The notes under the pieces are model-generated. The model did no database searches and was not told where the DNA came from. It saw nothing but the letters and a program-made list of their open reading frames with translations. A stretch of 64,000 nucleotides of DNA. Origin: Enterobacter cloacae complex sp. ECNIH7. GTDB taxonomy: Bacteria > Pseudomonadota > Gammaproteobacteria > Enterobacterales > Enterobacteriaceae. The position numbers and the translations under genes were made by a program. Shown piece by piece: positions 34,460 through 46,818 of this stretch; within the stretch, counting starts at the first letter, position 1, and every line of letters starts with the position of its first letter. The stretch is from the NCBI RefSeq assembly GCF_002208095.1, contig NZ_CP017990.1, forward strand, positions 2,046,001 to 2,110,000, written 5' to 3'.

Positions 34460-35392
34460 TTAATTTCGGGACAGGTAATCGACGATTTTTTGCGTATCGG
34501 CAAGCGAACAGAGACGCGTGCCCTGGTTGATGGTGGCGGCGCTACCCGCCGCCACGCCGTAGCGTGTCATTTCGAGCAGAGACGCACCCTGCGCCAGTTT
34601 TAGCGTCATCGCGCCCACCATGCTATCGCCCGCGCCAACCGTGCTCTGGCTCTTCATCGGCGGTGGGACAACCTGAACGGACGACGATTCATCGACTGCC
34701 AGCGCCCCCTGAGGGCCAAGGGAGACGACTACGCGCCGCGCTTTGCCGCTGCGCACCAGCTCCTGCGCGGCGGTGCGCACATCGTCAGGCTGCGTCAGTT
34801 CACGGTTGACCAGCGCGCTTAACTCTTTCTGGTTGGGTTTGACCAGCTCCAGATTGCCCGGCACCAGCGCCGCCTGCAGGGCCTCGCCGCTGCTATCGAC
34901 AATGCAGCGGATGCCGCGATGCTGCGCGGCCTGAATCAGCGCCGTTAATTTTTCCGTGCTTACGCCGGGCGGCAGGCTGCCGCTTATCACCAGCAGCGCG
35001 CCGCTCTCTATCGTCAGCACTTTTTCTTCAAGCTGACGAAACTCGTCATCGCTGAGTTTCGCGCCCGGCATGACAAAACGGTACTGTTCGCCGCTGGATC
35101 CTACGTGGACATGCAGGTTTTGCCGCGTCCAGTCTTTGGCCTCAACGGTTTCAACGGCCACCTGTTCATCAGCCAGCAGAGAGACCAGGTGTTCACCGGT
35201 GGCACCGCCTGCGGGAAAAATTGCCGTGGCTTTGCCGCCGAGATGTGTAATGGCGCGCGCCACGTTGATCCCGCCGCCGCCGGGCTCAAAGACCGGGGCG
35301 CTACAGCGCAATTTACCTTCCGGGTAAATCTGCGGCGTCAGGGTGGCGGAATCCAGGGAAGGGGAGAGCGTCAGAGTATAAATAGAAACCAT
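34460..35392 (-). CDS. pfkB: 6-phosphofructokinase II
   Basis: Minor phosphofructokinase of the PfkB/ribokinase family: fructose 6-phosphate to the 1,6-bisphosphate. Length 310 residues (E. coli 309). Motif 1 EPGGGGINVARAITHLGG and the anion-hole/catalytic motif STVGAGDSMVGAM near residue 252-258 are intact. Two adjacent ATGs; I use the second (MVSIYTLTLSPSLD) because AAGGAGG is then 5 bases away and it matches E. coli MVRIYTL. Divergent from ydiY. Confidence 0.96.
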   Translation of the reverse strand: MVSIYTLTLSPSLDSATLTPQIYPEGKLRCSAPVFEPGGGGINVARAITHLGGKATAIFPAGGATGEHLVSLLADEQVAVETVEAKDWTRQNLHVHVGSSGEQYRFVMPGAKLSDDEFRQLEEKVLTIESGALLVISGSLPPGVSTEKLTALIQAAQHRGIRCIVDSSGEALQAALVPGNLELVKPNQKELSALVNRELTQPDDVRTAAQELVRSGKARRVVVSLGPQGALAVDESSSVQVVPPPMKSQSTVGAGDSMVGAMTLKLAQGASLLEMTRYGVAAGSAATINQGTRLCSLADTQKIVDYLSRN

Positions 35393-35686
35393 CATTACCT
35401 CCTTTTAGCATGGGCTCTTATTAGCCTGGCACCTTTTGTCAGGAAGGCAATGTAAATAACAGTATGATTTTAAATATGAATACTGACAAAAGTGAGGCGG
35501 GGGATATATAAACTAAAACGCTTTTTGAGATCGTTCTTATTCAAAAATTGAAATAAGAAAACATTGCTATGTTATTTGCGGCTTTTTATAATTTGTTACC
35601 TTTCTCTGGACGCCTTGTCATTGATCCTCAAGAAAGATTCCGGGACCGTGTGGTCTCTTTTTTTGTTGTACGGACTCCTTAATAAA

Positions 35687-36445
35687 ATGAAGCTTTTAAC
35701 GACAGTGCCCGCTGCACTGATGCTGGCGGGTGGCGTGTTTGCGGCTATGAACGCGACCGCTGATGATACCGTTTTTACTGTCATGGACGATCCTTCCACC
35801 GCGAAAAAACCGTTTGAAGGTAACCTGAACGCCGGGTACCTGGCACAATCCGGTAACACGAAAAGCTCTTCTCTGACGGCGGATAGTACGCTTACCTGGT
35901 ACGGCAACACCACCGCCTGGTCTCTGTGGGGTAATGCCAGCAACACTTCCGCTAATGACGAACGTTCTTCCGAGAAATATGCGGTAGGCGGACGTAGCCG
36001 TTACAACATGACCGACTATGACTACCTGTTTGGACAGGCAAGCTGGTTAACTGACCGTTACAACGGTTATCGCCAGCGCGATGTGTTCACCGCCGGTTAT
36101 GGTCGCCAGTTCCTGAACGGTCCGGTACACAGCCTCCGTTTTGAATTCGGTCCTGGTGTGCGTTATGACGAGTACACCAATGGCGATACCAAAACCCAAC
36201 CGCTCGGTTACGCTTCCGGTACCTATGCCTGGCAGATGACTGACAACACCAAATTTACCCAGGGTGTTTCTGTATTTGGTGCCGACGACACGACGCTGAA
36301 CTCTGAGACGGCGCTGAACGTGGCTATCAACGAACACTTTGGCCTGAAAGTCGCCTACAACGTGACCTGGAACTCTTCACCACCAGAATCTGCGCCGGAT
36401 CATACCGACCGCAGAACCACGGTTTCACTGGGTTATAGAATGTAA
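35687..36445 (+). CDS. ydiY: Outer-membrane DUF481 protein YdiY
   Basis: Predicted outer-membrane beta-barrel of the YdiY/DUF481 family, 252 residues, the same length as E. coli; acid-inducible there, function unknown. Signal peptide MKLLTTVPAALMLAGGVFAAMNATA then DD. Repeating amphipathic strands rich in Tyr, Asn and Gly, and the C-terminal TTVSLGYRM. ATG at 35687 chosen for the signal peptide; the upstream open frame is not a plausible export signal. The 290-base gap to pfkB holds both promoters. Confidence 0.92.
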   Translation: MKLLTTVPAALMLAGGVFAAMNATADDTVFTVMDDPSTAKKPFEGNLNAGYLAQSGNTKSSSLTADSTLTWYGNTTAWSLWGNASNTSANDERSSEKYAVGGRSRYNMTDYDYLFGQASWLTDRYNGYRQRDVFTAGYGRQFLNGPVHSLRFEFGPGVRYDEYTNGDTKTQPLGYASGTYAWQMTDNTKFTQGVSVFGADDTTLNSETALNVAINEHFGLKVAYNVTWNSSPPESAPDHTDRRTTVSLGYRM

Positions 36446-36450
36446 TAAAA

Positions 36451-36478
36451 GCGGGCCGATGATAATGTCGGCCCGTTT
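36451..36478 (+). terminator. Terminator of ydiY
   Basis: GCGGGCCGA-tgataat-GTCGGCCCGT followed by TTAT, a GC-rich hairpin 5 bases after ydiY. The T run is short. Confidence 0.75.
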
Positions 36479-36525
36479 ATTGTCTGCGGTTTTTTGACGT
36501 CCCTTCTGATGACCTGTCTTCGCCC

Positions 36526-36633
36526 CTAGCCCCAAATCATTGCCGCCCAACGGAGTAGCAGCATTGCGCCGCAGATGGCAATCAGCACCAGCACCATTTT
36601 CCAGTGTTTTACGGCAAATCGTTTAGTTGGCAT
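36526..36633 (-). CDS. yniD: Small membrane protein YniD
   Basis: A 35-residue single-span membrane protein. The translation runs MPTKRFAVKHWKMVLVLIAI and ends LRWAAMIWG; to my recollection this is the E. coli YniD sequence with few or no changes, and the position before thrS is the same. A basic N-terminus (KR, KHWK) is followed by about 17 hydrophobic residues, so the N-terminus is probably cytoplasmic. AAGGA lies 8 bases before the ATG. Function unknown. Confidence 0.9.
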   Translation of the reverse strand: MPTKRFAVKHWKMVLVLIAICGAMLLLRWAAMIWG

Positions 36634-36731
36634 AACCTAATCCTTATTGGTTGATACCCACAGTCTACCAAACAGGGCCGAAATATGCCCCTTCTCAGGT
36701 TCGATTGGGTTATGCCAGCGCAGGGTTCGGC

Positions 36732-36824
36732 TCAGAACCAGTGGAATCGTTCGGCGAGAATTAACAATAAACCTGTGGCGGAAAGGATGTTCAATATCAC
36801 AACCGTTCTACTGGATACGTTCAT
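36732..36824 (-). CDS. Candidate small membrane protein, unrecognised
   Basis: A 30-codon ORF I do not recognise. It begins MNVSSRTVVILNILSATG, continues LLLILAERF and ends HWF, then TGA. One hydrophobic segment of about 17 residues (VVILNIL...LLLIL) is flanked by Arg6 and Glu-Arg-Phe-His, as in other single-span small proteins. AAAGGTG is spaced 6 bases from the ATG. It lies 98 bases upstream of yniD on the same strand, in the thrS upstream gap. The frame continues open upstream to 37040 but only the short form has a good start and a protein-like composition. Conservation has not been tested. Confidence 0.5.
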   Translation of the reverse strand: MNVSSRTVVILNILSATGLLLILAERFHWF

Positions 36825-37146
36825 GGTATGCACCTTTGGGTTTAAAGACCTGTTCAAGAGTAGCCCAGCATCTTCGAAATGCGAGCGCAGGGGAGAAGCA
36901 ACCTGCAAATTCGTGCGAAAGCGCCAGCCCATCAATCTGGTCGCAGAGGGTGCAATCTCCTTTCCGTTAGTGTTAACATTACGTCGCTTGCCGTAAATCC
37001 ACATTAATCTGAATTCGGCTGGTGAATGATGACGAACCAATTTGACGATTGTTGGTCAGATGGTGTCGTAATCTATTGTCAAATCACGATTATTTTCTTT
37101 GTATATGCTCTTATGTGTGGGGCATCACTGCAAATAAGGATATAAA
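36825..37146 (+). promoter_or_regulatory. thrS upstream region and translational operator
   Basis: No gene in the thrS-proximal 320 bases. Near thrS the mRNA leader can fold: ATTTGAC (37040-37046) pairs perfectly with GTCAAAT (37078-37084), enclosing AGAT-ggtgtCGTa-ATCT, a hairpin whose loop exposes CGU, the tRNA-Thr anticodon. A second element, ATGC...GGCAT (about 37104-37124), precedes TAAGGA (37135-37140). This matches the E. coli thrS operator, where ThrRS binds anticodon-like domains and blocks ribosome loading. Exact pairings are my reading. Confidence 0.6.
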
Positions 37147-39075
37147 ATGCCTGTAATTACTCTTCCTGATGGCAGCCAACGCCATTTCGACCGTGCTGTT
37201 AGCCCAATGGATGTAGCCCTGGACATTGGTCCTGGTCTCGCGAAAGCGACTATCGCTGGCCGCGTTAACGGTGAGCTGGTGGATGCTTCCGATCTGATCG
37301 AAAACGATGCGACGCTTGCAATCATCACTGCGAAAGACGAAGAAGGTCTGGAGATCATTCGTCACTCCTGCGCGCACCTGTTAGGCCATGCCATCAAACA
37401 GCTGTGGCCAAACACCAAAATGGCGATCGGTCCGGTTATCGACAACGGTTTCTACTATGACGTTGACCTTGACCACACCCTGACTCAGGAAGATATCGAC
37501 GCGCTCGAAAAACGCATGCACGAGCTCGCCGAAACGAACTATGACGTCATCAAGAAGAAAGTCAGCTGGCACGAAGCGCGTGAAACCTTCGTGAAGCGCG
37601 GCGAGAGCTATAAAGTCTCTATTCTTGACGAGAACATTTCGCATGATGACAAGCCTGGCTTGTACCATCACGAAGAATACGTCGACATGTGCCGTGGACC
37701 GCACGTGCCGAACATGCGCTTCTGTCATCACTTTAAGCTGATGAAGATCGCGGGCGCCTACTGGCGTGGCGACAGCAACAACAAGATGTTGCAGCGTATT
37801 TATGGTACCGCGTGGGCTGATAAAAAAGCCCTGAACGCATACCTGCTGCGCCTGGAAGAGGCGGCGAAGCGTGACCACCGTAAAATCGGTAAGCAGCTTG
37901 ACCTGTACCACATGCAGGAAGAAGCGCCGGGTATGGTGTTCTGGCATAACGACGGCTGGACTATCTTCCGTGAACTGGAAACTTTCGTACGCTCCAAGCT
38001 GAAAGAGTACCAGTATCAGGAAGTGAAAGGCCCGTTCATGATGGACCGTGTGCTGTGGGAAAAAACCGGCCACTGGGACAACTACAAAGATGCGATGTTC
38101 ACCACCTCGTCTGAGAACCGTGAATACTGCATCAAGCCAATGAACTGCCCGGGCCACGTTCAGATCTTCAACCAGGGTCTGAAATCCTACCGCGACCTGC
38201 CGCTGCGTATGGCGGAGTTCGGTAGCTGCCACCGTAACGAGCCATCAGGTGCGCTGCACGGTCTGATGCGTGTTCGTGGCTTTACTCAGGATGATGCGCA
38301 TATCTTCTGTACTGAAGATCAGGTTCGTGACGAAGTTAACGCCTGTATTCGTATGGTCTACGATATGTACAGCACCTTTGGCTTCGAGAAGATCGTCGTC
38401 AAACTCTCAACGCGTCCGGAAAAACGTATCGGTAGCGATGAGACATGGGATCGCGCAGAAGCGGATCTCGCCGTGGCGCTGGAAGAGAACGGCATTCCGT
38501 TCGAATACCAGCTGGGCGAGGGCGCATTCTACGGTCCGAAAATTGAATTTACCCTGTATGACTGCCTCGATCGCGCATGGCAGTGCGGTACTGTACAGCT
38601 GGACTTCTCCCTGCCGCAGCGTTTAAGCGCCTCTTATGTTGGCGAAGACAACGAGCGTCAGGTACCGGTAATGATTCACCGTGCAATTCTCGGTTCTCTG
38701 GAACGCTTCATCGGCATCCTGACCGAAGAGTTCGCTGGCTTCTTCCCAACCTGGCTTGCGCCAGTGCAGGTCGTGGTGATGAACATTACCGATTCTCAGG
38801 CGGATTACGTTAAAGAATTGACGCAGAAACTACAAAATGCGGGCATTCGCGTAAAAGCAGACTTGAGAAATGAGAAGATTGGCTTTAAAATCCGCGAGCA
38901 CACTTTACGTCGTGTCCCGTATATGTTGGTCTGTGGTGATAAAGAGGTGGAAGCAGGCAAAGTCGCCGTTCGCACCCGCCGTGGTAAAGACCTGGGCAGC
39001 CTGGACGTAAGTGAAGTGATTGAGAAGCTGCAACAAGAGATTCGCAGCCGCAGTCTTCAACAACTGGAGGAATAA
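37147..39075 (+). CDS. thrS: Threonyl-tRNA synthetase
   Basis: Class II synthetase charging tRNA-Thr. Length 642 residues, as in E. coli. Order: TGS domain (residues 1-60), editing domain ([16 protein letters not shown] with the catalytic His and Cys, and CRGPHVPNM), class II core with motif 2 [30 protein letters not shown], zinc Cys in [14 protein letters not shown] near residue 334, motif 3 [18 protein letters not shown], then the anticodon-binding domain. infC begins 4 bases after the stop. Confidence 0.98.
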   Translation: MPVITLPDGSQRHFDRAVSPMDVALDIGPGLAKATIAGRVNGELVDASDLIENDATLAIITAKDEEGLEIIRHSCAHLLGHAIKQLWPNTKMAIGPVIDNGFYYDVDLDHTLTQEDIDALEKRMHELAETNYDVIKKKVSWHEARETFVKRGESYKVSILDENISHDDKPGLYHHEEYVDMCRGPHVPNMRFCHHFKLMKIAGAYWRGDSNNKMLQRIYGTAWADKKALNAYLLRLEEAAKRDHRKIGKQLDLYHMQEEAPGMVFWHNDGWTIFRELETFVRSKLKEYQYQEVKGPFMMDRVLWEKTGHWDNYKDAMFTTSSENREYCIKPMNCPGHVQIFNQGLKSYRDLPLRMAEFGSCHRNEPSGALHGLMRVRGFTQDDAHIFCTEDQVRDEVNACIRMVYDMYSTFGFEKIVVKLSTRPEKRIGSDETWDRAEADLAVALEENGIPFEYQLGEGAFYGPKIEFTLYDCLDRAWQCGTVQLDFSLPQRLSASYVGEDNERQVPVMIHRAILGSLERFIGILTEEFAGFFPTWLAPVQVVVMNITDSQADYVKELTQKLQNAGIRVKADLRNEKIGFKIREHTLRRVPYMLVCGDKEVEAGKVAVRTRRGKDLGSLDVSEVIEKLQQEIRSRSLQQLEE

Positions 39076-39621
<546 letters not shown>

Positions 39622-39634
39622 GGCCTTCAAGCAG

Positions 39635-39916
<282 letters not shown>

Positions 39917-39943
39917 GCCGTTAACGTTTAATTTTTTTACTAA

Positions 39944-40324
<381 letters not shown>

Positions 40325-40333
40325 GCCAGTTGA

Positions 40334-40360
40334 AAGAGGGGGCTTTGCTCCCTCTTTTCA
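40334..40360 (+). terminator. Terminator-like hairpin after rplT
   Basis: AAAGAGGG-ggctttgct-CCCTCTTTT, about 10 bases after the rplT stop; probably partial, since pheMST can also be reached from upstream promoters in E. coli. Confidence 0.75.
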
Positions 40361-40446
40361 TTTAACACCATCAGAAGATTGACATTTATCCGTCCAGGCT
40401 TTTCAATAAGGTCTTAACGGTTTTTACCAGACAAGGTAACGCAAGC

Positions 40447-40491
40447 ATGAATGCTGCTATTTTCCGCTTCTTCTTTTACTTTAGCACCTGA
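40447..40491 (+). CDS. pheM: Phenylalanyl-tRNA synthetase operon leader peptide
   Basis: The 14-residue leader [14 protein letters not shown], identical to E. coli PheM as I know it: five Phe in the second half make ribosome speed depend on charged tRNA-Phe. Stalling at the Phe codons favours an antiterminator over the terminator at 40540. Too short for routine gene calling but unmistakable. Confidence 0.95.
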
Positions 40492-40539
40492 TTTCAGGAG
40501 GCTAGCGCGTGAAAGATGAAACGAAAAACAGCGCCAGAT

Positions 40540-40564
40540 AAGCCTCCCGATGGAGGCTTTTTTT
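40540..40564 (+). terminator. pheST attenuator terminator
   Basis: AAGCCTCC-CGAT-GGAGGCTT followed by TTTTT, 48 bases after the pheM stop. This is the attenuation terminator controlling readthrough into pheS and pheT. Confidence 0.93.
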
Positions 40565-40586
40565 GTGCCTGAATTTGAGAGAATAA

Positions 40587-41612
<1,026 letters not shown>

Positions 41613-41627
41613 GGGCAGGACAGAACA

Positions 41628-44015
41628 ATGAAATTCAGTGAACTGTGGTTACGCGAGTGGGTGAACACCACGCTGGACAGCGACGCGCTTTCTAACCAGA
41701 TCACCATGGCGGGTCTGGAAGTGGACGGTGTTGAGCCGGTTTCCGGAACCTTCAACGGCGTGGTCGTCGGCGAAGTAGTCGAGTGCGGTCAGCACCCTAA
41801 CGCTGACAAACTGCGCGTAACAAAAGTAAACGTGGGCGGTGACCGTCTGCTGGATATCGTCTGCGGTGCGCCAAACTGCCGTCAGGGCCTGAAGGTGGCC
41901 GTGGCGACCGTCGGCGCAGTGCTGCCGGGCGATTTCAAAATTAAAGCGGCTAAGCTGCGCGGCGAGCCGTCTGAAGGCATGCTGTGCTCCTTCTCCGAGC
42001 TGGGTATTTCCGACGATCATAACGGCATCATTGAGCTGCCGCTGGATGCGCCAGTCGGCACCGATATCCGTGAATACCTGAAGCTTGATGACAACACCAT
42101 TGAAATCAGCGTCACGCCAAACCGTGCCGACTGCTTAGGTATCATCGGCGTGGCGCGCGACGTGGCCGTGCTGAACCAGACCGAACTGAACGCGCCGGAA
42201 ATCGCGCCGGTTGAAGCGACCATCAGTGACGTGCTGCCTATTCAGGTTGACGCTGCGGATGCTTGCCCGCGCTACCTCGGTCGCGTCGTGAAAGGCATTA
42301 ACGTGAAAGCGCCAACCCCGCTGTGGATGAAAGAGAAGCTGCGCCGCTGCGGTATTCGCTCTATCGACGCAGTGGTCGACGTGACCAACTACGTTCTGCT
42401 GGAGCTGGGCCAGCCAATGCACGCGTTCGATAAAGACCGTATCGACGGCGGCATCGTTGTGCGCATGGCGAAAGAGGGCGAAACCCTGGTTCTGCTGGAC
42501 GGCAGCGAAGCCAAACTGAACGCCGACACCCTGGTGATTGCGGACCACAGCAAAGCGCTGGCAATGGGCGGTATCTTCGGTGGCGAGCACTCAGGCGTCA
42601 ACGACGAGACGCAAAACGTCCTGCTGGAATGCGCGTTCTTCAGCCCGCTCTCCATCACCGGTCGCGCACGCCGTCACGGCCTGCATACCGATGCCTCTCA
42701 CCGCTACGAGCGCGGCGTTGACCCTGCTCTGCAGTATAAAGCGATGGAACGTGCGACCCGCCTGCTGATCGACATCTGCGGCGGTGAAGCGGGCCCGGTT
42801 ATTGACGTCACCAACGAAGCGACCCTGCCGAAGCGTGCGAGCATCACCCTGCGCCGCAGCAAGCTGGATCGCCTGATTGGCCATCACGTTGCCGATGCGC
42901 AGGTAACCGACATCCTGAAACGTCTGGGCTGTGAAGTGACCGAAGGCCAGGACGAGTGGAAAGCCGTTGCGCCATCATGGCGTTTCGACATGGAAATTGA
43001 AGAAGATCTGGTGGAAGAAGTGGCCCGCGTTTACGGCTACAACAACATCCCTGACGAGCCTGTCCAGGCGGGTCTGGTAATGGGCACCCACCGTGAAGCC
43101 GACCTGTCCCTGAAGCGGGTGAAAACCATGCTGAACGACAAAGGCTACCAGGAAGTGATCACCTACAGCTTCGTTGATCCAAAGCTGCAGCAGCTGATCC
43201 ACCCAGGTCAGGAGGCGCTGATCCTGCCAAGCCCAATCTCCAGCGAAATGTCCGCGATGCGTCTGTCTCTGTGGACGGGCCTGCTGGGCACTGTCGTTTA
43301 TAACCAGAATCGCCAGCAAAACCGCGTGCGAATTTTCGAAAGCGGTTTGCGCTTTGTACCGGATAATCAGGCAAATTTAGGCATCCGTCAGGATCTCATG
43401 CTGGCTGGCGCCATCAGCGGCAACCGCTATGAAGAGCACTGGGACCTGGCAAAAGGCACGGTTGATTTCTACGATATGAAGGGCGAACTGGAAGCGATTC
43501 TGGATCTGACCGGTAAATTATCTGAAATTGAATTCCGCGCAGAAGCTATCCCGGCCCTGCATCCTGGCCAGAGCGCAGCTATCTATTTAGACGGCAAACG
43601 CGTTGGTTTTATTGGGGTTGTTCACCCTGAGCTGGAGCGTAAGCTGGACCTGAACGGCCGTACCATCGTGTTCGAGCTGGAATGGAACCCGGTGGCTGAC
43701 CGCGTTATTCCTCAGGCTCAGGACGTCTCCCGCTTCCCGGCAAACCGCCGTGATATCGCGGTTGTGGTCGCGGAAAATGTGCCTGCAGCAGATATTTTGG
43801 CCGAATGTAAGAAAGTTGGCGTAAATCAGGTAGTTGGCGTAAACTTATTTGACGTGTACCGCGGCAAGGGCGTAGCAGAAGGTTTCAAGAGCCTCGCTAT
43901 TAGCCTTATCCTTCAGGATACCAGCCGTACACTCGAAGAAGAGGAGATTGCCGCTACCGTCGCCAAATGTGTAGAGGCATTAAAAGAGCGATTCCAGGCA
44001 TCATTGAGGGATTGA
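41628..44015 (+). CDS. pheT: Phenylalanyl-tRNA synthetase beta subunit
   Basis: Structural and editing subunit, 795 residues as in E. coli. Order: EMAP-like OB domain with [21 protein letters not shown] (about residues 40-150), B3/B4 editing domain, B5 domain, class II-like core, and C-terminal ferredoxin-fold anticodon domain ([17 protein letters not shown]). It lies 15 bases after pheS; ihfA starts 4 bases after its stop, so ihfA is cotranscribed. Confidence 0.98.
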   Translation: MKFSELWLREWVNTTLDSDALSNQITMAGLEVDGVEPVSGTFNGVVVGEVVECGQHPNADKLRVTKVNVGGDRLLDIVCGAPNCRQGLKVAVATVGAVLPGDFKIKAAKLRGEPSEGMLCSFSELGISDDHNGIIELPLDAPVGTDIREYLKLDDNTIEISVTPNRADCLGIIGVARDVAVLNQTELNAPEIAPVEATISDVLPIQVDAADACPRYLGRVVKGINVKAPTPLWMKEKLRRCGIRSIDAVVDVTNYVLLELGQPMHAFDKDRIDGGIVVRMAKEGETLVLLDGSEAKLNADTLVIADHSKALAMGGIFGGEHSGVNDETQNVLLECAFFSPLSITGRARRHGLHTDASHRYERGVDPALQYKAMERATRLLIDICGGEAGPVIDVTNEATLPKRASITLRRSKLDRLIGHHVADAQVTDILKRLGCEVTEGQDEWKAVAPSWRFDMEIEEDLVEEVARVYGYNNIPDEPVQAGLVMGTHREADLSLKRVKTMLNDKGYQEVITYSFVDPKLQQLIHPGQEALILPSPISSEMSAMRLSLWTGLLGTVVYNQNRQQNRVRIFESGLRFVPDNQANLGIRQDLMLAGAISGNRYEEHWDLAKGTVDFYDMKGELEAILDLTGKLSEIEFRAEAIPALHPGQSAAIYLDGKRVGFIGVVHPELERKLDLNGRTIVFELEWNPVADRVIPQAQDVSRFPANRRDIAVVVAENVPAADILAECKKVGVNQVVGVNLFDVYRGKGVAEGFKSLAISLILQDTSRTLEEEEIAATVAKCVEALKERFQASLRD

Positions 44016-44019
44016 ACCT

Positions 44020-44319
44020 ATGGCGCTTACAAAAGCTGAAATGTCAGAATATCTGTTTGATAAGCTTGGGCTTAGCAAACGGGATGCCAAAGAGCTGGTA
44101 GAGCTGTTTTTCGAAGAGATCCGTCGTGCTCTGGAAAATGGTGAGCAGGTAAAACTCTCCGGTTTTGGCAATTTTGATTTGCGAGACAAAAACCAACGTC
44201 CGGGCCGCAACCCGAAGACGGGGGAAGATATTCCCATTACAGCCCGCCGCGTGGTGACCTTCAGACCCGGCCAGAAGTTAAAAAGCCGTGTCGAAAACGC
44301 AACGCCCAAAGCAGAGTAA
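44020..44319 (+). CDS. ihfA: Integration host factor alpha subunit
   Basis: DNA-bending HU-family protein, 99 residues as in E. coli. The DNA-binding arm is [21 protein letters not shown] followed by [22 protein letters not shown], with the intercalating Pro of GRNPKTG. Dimerises with IhfB; relevant to sigma-54 promoters such as ast. Followed at once by a strong terminator. Confidence 0.98.
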   Translation: MALTKAEMSEYLFDKLGLSKRDAKELVELFFEEIRRALENGEQVKLSGFGNFDLRDKNQRPGRNPKTGEDIPITARRVVTFRPGQKLKSRVENATPKAE

Positions 44320-44331
44320 TATGAACTAACT

Positions 44332-44358
44332 AAAAAGGCCGCCCACGCGGCCTTTTTT
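44332..44358 (+). terminator. Terminator of the thrS-ihfA cluster
   Basis: AAAAAGGCCGC-CCAC-GCGGCCTTTTTT, a perfect stem with flanking A and T tracts, 12 bases after ihfA. Confidence 0.95.
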
Positions 44359-44422
44359 CTTTGCGCTCTCCGGCAAACCCGCCGTAAAATCAATTACATC
44401 TCACGCTACTAAAACCGTACAC

Positions 44423-45403
44423 ATGCTTGATTATGCCCATCGCCAGCACCGTTCCGATAAGCGTCGCCTGTTTTTGCTGGTGCTGTTGCTCATTGTCGCC
44501 GCAGGCGTGAGCCTCTGCGCGGGCGACAGATGGATCGGGCCTGAAAGCTGGTGGGGGCCGGACGGGCAGCTCTTCGTCTGGCAAATTCGCCTGCCGCGCA
44601 CCGTCGCGGTGGTTCTGGTCGGCGCCGCGCTGGCGCTGTGCGGTACCATAATGCAGGCGTTGTTTGATAACCCTCTGGCGGAGCCCGGGCTGCTCGGCGT
44701 GTCAAACGGCGCAGGCGTAGGCCTGATTGCGGCGGTAATGCTCGGCGGAGGAGAACTCTCCGGATGGAGTATTAGCCTGAGCGCTATCCTCGGCGCGCTG
44801 CTAATCACCGCGATCCTTCTTCGTTTCGCCAGACGGCACTTATCGACCAGCCGTCTGCTGCTTGCCGGCGTGGCGCTGGGGATTATCTGCAGCGCGCTGA
44901 TGACCTGGGCGGTCTACTTCTCAACATCCTTTGACCTGCGTCAGCTGATGTACTGGATGATGGGCGGCTTTGGAGGCGTTGACTGGCACCAGGGCTGGCT
45001 GATGGTGCTGCTGGTACCGGTTATCGTGTGGGCTACCCTGCAGGCGCAGCCGCTGAATATGCTCGCGCTGGGTGAAACCTCTGCCCGCCAGCTCGGCATG
45101 CCGATTGGGTTCTGGCGTAATGTGCTGGTAATAGCCATTGGCTGGCTGGTCGGCGTCAGCGTGGCTCTGGCGGGCGCGATCGGCTTCATCGGGCTGGTTA
45201 TTCCGCATATGCTGCGCCTGTGTGGCCTCACGGACCATCGGACCCTGCTTCCGGGCGCGGCGATTGCCGGTGCCGTCACGCTGCTGGTGGCCGATATCAT
45301 CGCCCGGCTTGCCCTGACGGCCGCAGAGCTGCCGATTGGCGTGGTGACCGCTACGCTGGGCGCGCCGGTGTTTATCTGGCTACTATTAAAAGCTGGACGT
45401 TAA
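44423..45403 (+). CDS. btuC: Vitamin B12 ABC transporter permease
   Basis: Inner-membrane permease of BtuCDF, 326 residues as in E. coli, about ten transmembrane helices. FecCD-family blocks: [40 protein letters not shown], and the ATPase-coupling region [16 protein letters not shown]. First gene of btuCED. The 64-base gap from the ihfA terminator must hold its promoter; no cobalamin riboswitch is apparent. Confidence 0.97.
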   Translation: MLDYAHRQHRSDKRRLFLLVLLLIVAAGVSLCAGDRWIGPESWWGPDGQLFVWQIRLPRTVAVVLVGAALALCGTIMQALFDNPLAEPGLLGVSNGAGVGLIAAVMLGGGELSGWSISLSAILGALLITAILLRFARRHLSTSRLLLAGVALGIICSALMTWAVYFSTSFDLRQLMYWMMGGFGGVDWHQGWLMVLLVPVIVWATLQAQPLNMLALGETSARQLGMPIGFWRNVLVIAIGWLVGVSVALAGAIGFIGLVIPHMLRLCGLTDHRTLLPGAAIAGAVTLLVADIIARLALTAAELPIGVVTATLGAPVFIWLLLKAGR

Positions 45404-45437
45404 ATCAACAAGCCGTAAGACAACCTGAGGGAATGCT

Positions 45438-45989
45438 ATGCAGTCAGATATCCTGAATACTGAAGTGACCACCATTGATGGCGATAACACCACGCTGGAA
45501 GGCTACAAAGGCAACGTGCTGCTTATCGTCAACGTGGCATCGAAATGTGGCCTGACGCCGCAGTACGAGCAGCTGGAGAACATTCAGAAGGCCTGGGAGA
45601 AAGACGGTTTCACCGTGCTGGGCTTCCCGTGCAATCAGTTCCTGGGGCAGGAGCCGGGCAGCGAAGAGGAGATTAAAACCTTCTGCAGCACCACCTATGG
45701 CGTGACGTTCCCGATGTTCAGCAAAATCGATGTCAACGGCGAAGACCGCCATCCGCTGTATGCGAAGCTGATCGCTGCCGCGCCGAAGGCCGTTGCGCCG
45801 GAAGGAAGCGGTTTTTATGAACGCATGGCCAGCAAAGGCCGCGCGCCGCTTTACCCGGACGATATCCTGTGGAATTTTGAAAAATTCCTGATTGGCCGCG
45901 ACGGCCAGGTCGTTCAGCGTTTTTCGCCGGATATGACCCCTGAGGATCCGATCGTTATGGAATCGATCAAGCTGGCGCTGGCGAAATAA
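45438..45989 (+). CDS. btuE: Glutathione/thioredoxin peroxidase BtuE
   Basis: Glutathione-peroxidase-family thiol peroxidase, 183 residues as in E. coli. Peroxidatic Cys37 is in [16 protein letters not shown] in place of selenocysteine, with Gln in [17 protein letters not shown] and Trp in [14 protein letters not shown]. It is within the B12 transporter operon by position but not needed for B12 uptake in E. coli. Its TAA shares a base with the btuD ATG (TAATG). Confidence 0.97.
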   Translation: MQSDILNTEVTTIDGDNTTLEGYKGNVLLIVNVASKCGLTPQYEQLENIQKAWEKDGFTVLGFPCNQFLGQEPGSEEEIKTFCSTTYGVTFPMFSKIDVNGEDRHPLYAKLIAAAPKAVAPEGSGFYERMASKGRAPLYPDDILWNFEKFLIGRDGQVVQRFSPDMTPEDPIVMESIKLALAK

Positions 45990-46744
45990 TGTCGTTGCTG
46001 ATGCAGCTCACGGACGTTGCCGAGAGGGGACGTCTGGAGCCGATAACCGGTACCATCAATGCGGGAGAAATTCTGCATCTTGTCGGGCCAAACGGAGCAG
46101 GGAAGAGCACGCTGCTGGCACGGATGGCAGGCATGACCGACGGAGAAGGGCAGATAACGCTGCTGGAGCATACGCTCGCCGACTGGTCACCGGTCTCGCT
46201 GGCGCATCGGCGCAGTTACCTCGTGCAGCAGCAGGTGCCGCCCTTTGCGATGCCGGTCTGGCACTATCTGATGCTGCATTTGCACGACAAACAACAGACG
46301 GCACTGCTGACGGACGTTGCCGCGGCCCTGGGGCTGGAAGATAAACTGTCCCGGCATGCCAGCCAGCTTTCCGGCGGAGAGTGGCAGCGGGTACGTCTGG
46401 CGGCGGTCATTCTTCAGATCCACCCGGCAGGTAATCCTTACGGGCGAATGCTGCTTCTCGATGAACCCATGAGCGGTCTGGACGTGGCGCAGCAGGCGGC
46501 ACTGGATACGCTGTTAAGCACCCTGAGCCGAAAAGGTATCGCCGTGGTGATGAGCAGTCATGACCTCAACCACACCCTGCGTCATGCCCACCGGGTGTGG
46601 CTGCTGTCGCAGGGAAAGATGATCGCCAGCGGCGCGCGGGATCGGGTTCTTACGCCGCCCCATCTTGCCCGCGCGTACAACATGTCGTTCCGCAGGCTGG
46701 ATATTGAGGGACATAAGATGCTGATTTCTACCGGGCAGACGTAA
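45989..46744 (+). CDS. btuD: Vitamin B12 ABC transporter ATP-binding protein
   Basis: ATPase of BtuCDF, 251 residues (E. coli 249). Walker [10 protein letters not shown] at residues 33-41, signature [12 protein letters not shown], Walker [12 protein letters not shown], switch His SSHDLNH. Translationally coupled to btuE by a one-base overlap. Confidence 0.97.
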   Translation: MSLLMQLTDVAERGRLEPITGTINAGEILHLVGPNGAGKSTLLARMAGMTDGEGQITLLEHTLADWSPVSLAHRRSYLVQQQVPPFAMPVWHYLMLHLHDKQQTALLTDVAAALGLEDKLSRHASQLSGGEWQRVRLAAVILQIHPAGNPYGRMLLLDEPMSGLDVAQQAALDTLLSTLSRKGIAVVMSSHDLNHTLRHAHRVWLLSQGKMIASGARDRVLTPPHLARAYNMSFRRLDIEGHKMLISTGQT

Positions 46745-46818
46745 CCGTTTCTTGCCTCTTCGCACAATTGCACGCTAAATTACGAAAAGAACAAAAAAAG
46801 CAGAGGATTCGTCTGAAA

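Noticed and set aside
36732..37040. Longer 102-codon version of the small ORF before yniD
   Set aside because: The added N-terminal part lies over the thrS promoter and operator, lacks a ribosome site and is not protein-like; only the 30-codon version was kept.
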